DNA of 64,000 nt, taken from NCBI GenBank assembly GCA_018697195.1, contig CM031858.1, forward strand, positions 86,611,604-86,675,603, written 5' to 3'. Positions 58,601 to 64,000 of this stretch are shown piece by piece. Every line of letters starts with the position of its first letter. Position 1 is the first letter of the stretch. The translations under genes were made by a program, and so were the position numbers. Under the pieces are notes generated by a model. The model was not told the DNA's origin and did not search any database. It saw only the letters and a program-made list of their open reading frames with translations. The stretch comes from Certhia americana. Taxonomy: Eukaryota; Chordata; Aves; Passeriformes; Certhiidae.

Positions 58601-58984
58601 TTTTAGGTGAATTCATTCTATGTTAAATTTAATTGTCCATGAAAATGCATTTTTGTTTCTGTTTTATTTCATAAAGAACTTGAATTACTCTTTTAAGATT
58701 TTATTACACACAAAGCTCACCTACCGTTTGTGTTGATCCTTCAGAAGCTGTGTCACATTTAGTAAAAACTAGGGGGGATTCTATTTTTATCTGCCTCTTC
58801 TCCTCCCACTCTTCCCACTTTACTGTCTGGAAAGATCCAATCACACCATATTTTTTTTTAATTTTTTTTTTTTTTGTGCCATGCAGGTTCAATATGGAAA
58901 ACTGACCGCAGACCAGTGTCCAAAATTTCTTGATATAAGTAGTTAAAAAGCTCACCTCTACAGCATTATGTAAACACATCTTGC

Positions 58985-58990
58985 AATAAA
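58985..58990 (+). promoter_or_regulatory. FHOD3: Poly(A) signal AATAAA, best distal candidate
   Basis: GCAATAAAGC is followed within about 20-45 nt by a strongly GT-rich element (ggctggttctggttttgttg). This is the best-formed poly(A) site on the + strand downstream of the stop. Confidence 0.45.
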
Positions 58991-59010
58991 GCTTCATAAA
59001 GCACTAATTG

Positions 59011-62000
59011 GGCTGGTTCTGGTTTTGTTGATGAAGCCAATCATGGGAGTCTGGGTGGAAAATGGATGGGAAGGGGAATCATGAATTGTTTTTCCTCATA
59101 TCCTCCATGTACCTGCAATGCAATCATGTGGATATCAAAACAGCTGCCATTAAGTCATCTGGGTGTCCTGATCATAAAAAGCTGATCTTTTACACCTAGT
59201 TCCACAGTTTGAGCCTAATTCCTAATCTTGAGTGAAGAAAGTGAAAATGTGTCTCTGGTTCTCCAGGCTTTTCAGTACTCCAGCCCTACAATTCCTCACT
59301 TCAACATACATGGCACTGTCATCAGCTTGGAGTTGGTTCCTGCCTAAAAAATACTCTGTGCACGGCGTAAAGGTATGAGATTTACAGAAGCAAACATCAA
59401 TAAGATGAGAGACAGCCTCCATGTGGAGAAGCTTTTCACATTGCCTCTGAATCAAGATGTGAAACACTGTCCCTGCCAGAGCTTCAGAGCTGTAAAGGTG
59501 TAAACAAGTCTTGTAAACAAGACTTGCCCTTAACTTGGCTGAAATACATTTCATGCACATCATGGAATGTATTTTTCTAGTGGCTGCCTACAAGCCTTTC
59601 TGGAGAGGCAGTGCAGTTTTCTCTCTTTGCTGGTCTCTGATGCTTTCTTTTGCTGCTATTTCCCAGCACTTGAGAGAGACTGTGCTGACAAACGAGGCAT
59701 ACCTGCTCCTACAGAAGGTGAGTTGAACTCTGCCCACGAGTTCAATGACTACGGTGACAAAGGGGTCACAGTGACATGTAGGAACTCAAAATGCTCAGGC
59801 TTCTGCTTCTAGTCCTGGAGAAAAAGCTACTCACAATTGCTCTTTTGGATTGCACATATAATGAGGTCAAAATCCATTATTTAAAGACAGCTGCACATGT
59901 TCATAGCGGCACCCTGGAAAATAAAATAAGTTGACAGAGAGTCTGAGTGAGAATTTTCACCTGTGGTTTCTGAGATTGTAGGAGCTGATATACAAGGCTA
60001 GGTATGTAAGCCTTCCTCCCTTTTAATTAGTTTTTAAAGTTATTTCAAATAAAAAAGGTGCTTTTTGGGATATGGCTACACCCCTGAAAGAGCTGCTTAG
60101 CATTCCAGATGCACTGGTGTAAAGTCTAGAGGATGAAAGGCTACTAGCCAGAAATGTGGTAATGCTTTTTAAAATAAATATATAAACCAAGTTTATTGGC
60201 CAGACACTTTTCTTTTCTATCACAGCATATCCATTAGCAGTTCTAAATTCCAGATGTGCAGTGACAATGCGTACATATATTTTTCAGACCTGGTGCCCAG
60301 TCAGAACTCATATGTTGTCACAGAGAAGCCTCTGGCCTGTAGTCAGGTATGCAGATTATCCATTGCAAAGCTGTATTGCCTTGGTTTATAAACCCTTAAG
60401 AACAGTTTGAGAACACACAACTAAAGGAAAAAAAAAACAACTATTTTTTCCTATTATAACTTCTCCAAGTTTTCTGATGGGAATGCAGTTTGGAAAAGGG
60501 AAAAAGGGAGAGGGCTGTTCTCAGAGCTTCACCTCTTGCGAGTTTCTTTGCAGGAAATGAAGAATGATGATGCCTGTATTGGCATCTCTCTGATGAGATG
60601 GACCTCTGCTGAGAAATCCCAAAAGGAACACAGCCTATGTAAAGTGTCATGGCAGTGAGGGCTTCTCCACAGCTTTTCCTTAGTGAATTTTGAGTAGGAC
60701 CAGAACTCACCCATCTGAGGAAGTATTCTGCTCAAAATTACTGATTCTCAGTTTCAAGATTCCAGTTCTCTCTGACGCCAACCTCTTTCCCAGAGCTCTA
60801 CCAAGCTTGAGCTCTTGCTTGAGCTAATTCCAGAACCTGTAATTTTTTATGTAGCAAAGCACTATGGAGCATGTCACTGTACAGAAGATGTGTACCAGGA
60901 CTGGGGAGGATGAGTCTTTCAGTGTCCCCAGACACATCCCTGGGCATATCCTGCTCTGTTTTTGGTGTTATAATGAGCAGAAAGGCTTTAAGCATATGCC
61001 AATATCTTGCTAATAAGTTTGTAGCCCTCTCTTGATGAGTGCTCAGATCTTGCTGCCTAGATAACAGACAAAATGACTAGTCTTGACTTTGGTATGTCTT
61101 TTCCTTTCTTTGTTCTGCACTTAATACAAGAAGAACAGCAGTTAACCAGCAACAAAGGAAATTAATTGCCAATGAAATCCACAGCACTTAAAACTGGACA
61201 AACTTGAAGGCAAAGGTGAGTCAAAGCCATGTCATAGCCCCCAGTAAATATTCTACTTTCCATCTGAAGGCAGCATTAGCCAAACCTGTCTTGGAAGAGC
61301 TCTGCATTTGCTTTACAGCAGTGGTGTGAAATCTTGTCCCTGGTACAGGGAGCACAAAGCTCTGCCAGAGCCTAGCAGGGCTCAGGTAAGGGGCCAACAG
61401 GTGACAAAGGGTCTGGAGTAGATCCACCTCTGGAGTATATCCACCACTGTAAAGGCATGCACCATGACTGCCTGGTGGATGTAAATGTGTGTACTATGAA
61501 CCTTGAAGTAACCTGTGAAAACACATTTCTCCCAGGAATCTGAAAGCTACAGAAGGGTAAAAATTCTCCTTTTTAATAAAGCAATGAAATACTGAGACTC
61601 TTGAAAGAGATCTCAAAAAAATTAATCCTCCTTCCATCATTGTCCAGGCTTCCTATAAATATTCACTGGGAGGCTTAAATAATCTTGGCAAGATATAGCG
61701 AAGGAAAATTATTGTTAAAAAGAGGCCCTGGATATTGTTTCAACAAACTTTTTCCTCACATAAACTTACGGAAAATTATTGACCTCATAGCAAAGTCAAG
61801 AAAGAAACTGTTCTTGTAAAATGGCAAGATACCTTTTTGAATGGGGACTACACTGCCTTCACATAGGTCTGTCTGGAGCACCTCCCAGATGTATTGCATT
61901 AATTGTGGGGAGCAATAGCTGTGCAGGTTAATTAAAAAATATATAAATAATCCCAGTATCAATAGCTCTGATCTAAATAAAACTAGTTGTAAGCAAAATG

Positions 62001-64000
62001 ATAAAGAAAGTATATTGCAAATCAGGCAGTAGTGACCAAAGCCAAATGAAAATTTAATGATATTGGCTCTCTGAGCAGTGGAAAGAGCCTGATGGACTTC
62101 AGCAAGCCTGAATCAAGCCCCCAAAGATAGCTATTAGAATGTTAAACTAGATGGAAAATGGAATTTCTTCTCTGGCAAAAAAGGCCCTAAATCATTTTAA
62201 CCTCACCAGTTACACTGAGGAATTCTCTTTCAAGAATGGAGAGCATACCATAGCCTGAAAACCAAGAGTGAATCCTTGTTTCCAGAGAAATTATCTCAAA
62301 TGTGTTCAGATTACAAGCATGTGGGACAAAACACAGTTAGCATCCAAAATTATATAGTCTGGAAATTCTACATATTTTTAGAAGCCAAAGCACCGCAAAG
62401 TCTGAAAACATAACAACCTGAAGCAGTCAGTTGCAATATTTTTATTTTTATTTTTTAACTATGGAATGTGACAACTATTAAATTTCCTCATAGGAAAATA
62501 AAATTTCAGTAGAAACTCTAATACTGTTACAAAATAATATCCTATAAATCTTTCTAGAGGTAATCAGGGTATTCATAAAGTTGTGATTATTTGATTTTAG
62601 TTAATCTGAGAGTGGACTTTACATTATGGTATGCAACAGATAAATATCCATATTTTCAAATACCTTGCAACAGCATTATATCATTTATGCTTATGTCATA
62701 CCAGAAGTGGATTTTTGAATATGCAAGTGGATGCTATAATCTGGAAACTTCTTATTTTGACTTCAGAATATATTTTTTCAAGGTGAGAAGGAATGAGATG
62801 GTTATATGAGTGGTTTAACGGAAAGCATTTATTGGTGACAGGGGCTGACACTATTAGAAAGTAGCAGGGTTTACTGCTCTTTGTATCTTTCAGAGCATGA
62901 CTGTCCAAACAACAATGAGGCCAAAGACCTAATACACTAGGATATGTATTTCCTGAAGAATGATCAGCACCTCTTTCTTACACATCCTTGGTGTTCTCTT
63001 CTCTTAGTGTTTAGATGTCATAAGCTCGCACAGTCCCAGTAGAGGGGAACACTAAGGCCCATATGAAAATTCAGAACTCCATCAAAAAGCACTCCCCAGT
63101 GCAGAAAGGACACTGGGAAAGAAAATAATTTGGGTAACAGAAAGGAAATCCCAAACTGGCAATACAAGGTAAAAATAAGCAAAGGAAGGCCTTAATGACA
63201 AGGACAAGATTCTTATTTTGATATACAGGTGAACCCAACAATGAAAAGTGCAGAGACCATTTTAGCAGCAGTTCTTAAAGCATTGGACTAAATGAAGCCG
63301 AATTGCAGCAGTGGCAGGCTGGGAAGGGGACATTGAGCTTAATGTGCAGGGTAGAAAGTCTTACCTGTAGAGAAGTTTTGTATTAAACTACATAAAAAGA
63401 AGAAGGAGATTTATTATGACCTCTGTCACTATAAGGAGGGAGGGACAGTTTGTATGTACAAAGAGAGAAGATAAGAAAGGGGACATCACACAGACTGTTA
63501 AGTGGATTTGCCTTAAGCAGGCTATCCAGTCTGTTTTAAGAATATGACTTCTTTTTTGAAGTGAGCAAAAATTTAAGGGCATGGCTCATAAAAAGGAGCT
63601 GTTCTGGGCCTTGCTACCTTCAGAAAATCACAAATTCTGTGTGGCAGTGAGGGCATCACCTCTTGTTGGGCTATAATATAAAATCCTGACTGGAGTATAT
63701 GGGATAATCCGTGGTTCTGATGGTGCTGCACTTCTGTCTGTGTCAGGAGTTTGTGTTCCTCAGGCTCTGAGAGGCTGGATTTTCCTGAGCATCACCATCT
63801 TTGTGGCCTGTGGCTCCTGTTTTTCAGTATCTATATTGAAGCAGCAGTGGACACAGAAAAAGCCAGAAATTCCCCTTGGTAACAACAAATGCTCTTCTCT
63901 TTTCCTTATATCAAGTAGCCTAAGGGCTCCTTCAGGTAACATTTTGTACCCTTAGGATGACTTAGAAAGGATACAGTGCTACTGGAATTGGTGAGAACAA
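59011..64000. other. Downstream intergenic sequence, no gene seen
   Basis: AT-rich sequence with scattered short open frames on both strands, none longer than 113 codons and none recognisable. In mammals the next gene is TPGS2, convergent with FHOD3. No TPGS2-like C-terminal sequence was recognised on the - strand here, so that gene is either further right or its terminal exons were not identifiable by eye. No CR1 tail, tRNA or rRNA was recognised. Confidence 0.6.

Larger units (their letters stand above)
53281..59010 (+). other. FHOD3: FHOD3 3'UTR (end uncertain)
   Basis: Untranslated sequence follows the TGA. No canonical AATAAA occurs for about 1.7 kb. Candidates then appear at 54967, 55150, 57984 and 58985. 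The last has the best context, with a GT-rich downstream element (ggctggttctggttttgttg), which would give a 3'UTR of about 5.7 kb. If an early site is used, the UTR is 1.7-1.9 kb and the rest is intergenic. Transcript data are needed to choose. Inside are a Pumilio-type motif at 53869 and a 20-bp AT palindrome at 55643. A 161-codon antisense open frame of unknown meaning lies at 57222-57707. Confidence 0.5.

Noticed and set aside
59011..64000. Possible 3' end of TPGS2 on the - strand, expected from mammalian gene order
   Set aside because: No - strand frame resembles the TPGS2 C-terminus; absence by eye is not proof, but nothing can be annotated.
1..64000. CRISPR arrays, operons, phage or plasmid features
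   Set aside because: Spliced exons, CR1 elements and microsatellites show this is vertebrate nuclear DNA; no regularly spaced repeats with unique spacers were seen.

Overview
The window is vertebrate nuclear DNA, most likely from a bird. It is AT-rich and intron-dominated, carries 3'-end fragments of CR1 LINEs (the main avian/reptilian retroposon) and has tetranucleotide microsatellites. Two 10-N assembly gaps lie inside two of those microsatellites. No prokaryotic or viral organisation is visible.

One protein-coding gene accounts for every exon that can be supported: the 3' third of a formin on the + strand, recognised as FHOD3 (formin homology 2 domain containing 3). Nine constitutive coding exons (3076-3234, 11008-11190, 15734-15853, 16337-16498, 26701-26891, 28466-28658, 36842-37013, 39011-39172, 53198-53280) all have GT/AG borders and compatible phases. 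They join into an uninterrupted 474-residue C-terminal segment. A tenth, 24-nt cassette exon at 34240-34263 encodes TDEEEDIE, which matches the T(D/E)5XE casein-kinase-2 motif of the muscle isoform of FHOD3. With it the segment is 482 residues.

Layout: 1-3075 is intron. Exons at 3.1-28.7 kb encode most of the FH2 actin-assembly domain. The muscle microexon (34.2 kb) and a GC-rich Ser/Pro linker exon (36.8 kb) follow. The last two exons (39.0 and 53.2 kb, 14 kb apart) encode the C-terminal diaphanous autoregulatory domain (DAD) with its three ROCK-type phosphorylation sites. The stop codon is at 53278-53280. A 3'UTR follows, ending perhaps near 55.2 kb or, with a better poly(A) site, near 59.0 kb. 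From there to 64000 I see no gene. The convergent neighbour known in mammals (TPGS2) was looked for on the - strand and not recognised.

Functionally, FH2 nucleates and elongates actin filaments. The DAD folds back on the N-terminal regulatory half (outside the window), ROCK phosphorylation of the DAD releases this, and the cassette microexon targets the muscle isoform to myofibrils. The non-coding findings are two further candidate in-frame microexons, a tandem splice acceptor at the muscle exon, an isolated 39-bp direct repeat, several inverted repeats, and a CTCF-like site. I found no evidence of an undescribed multi-gene system.
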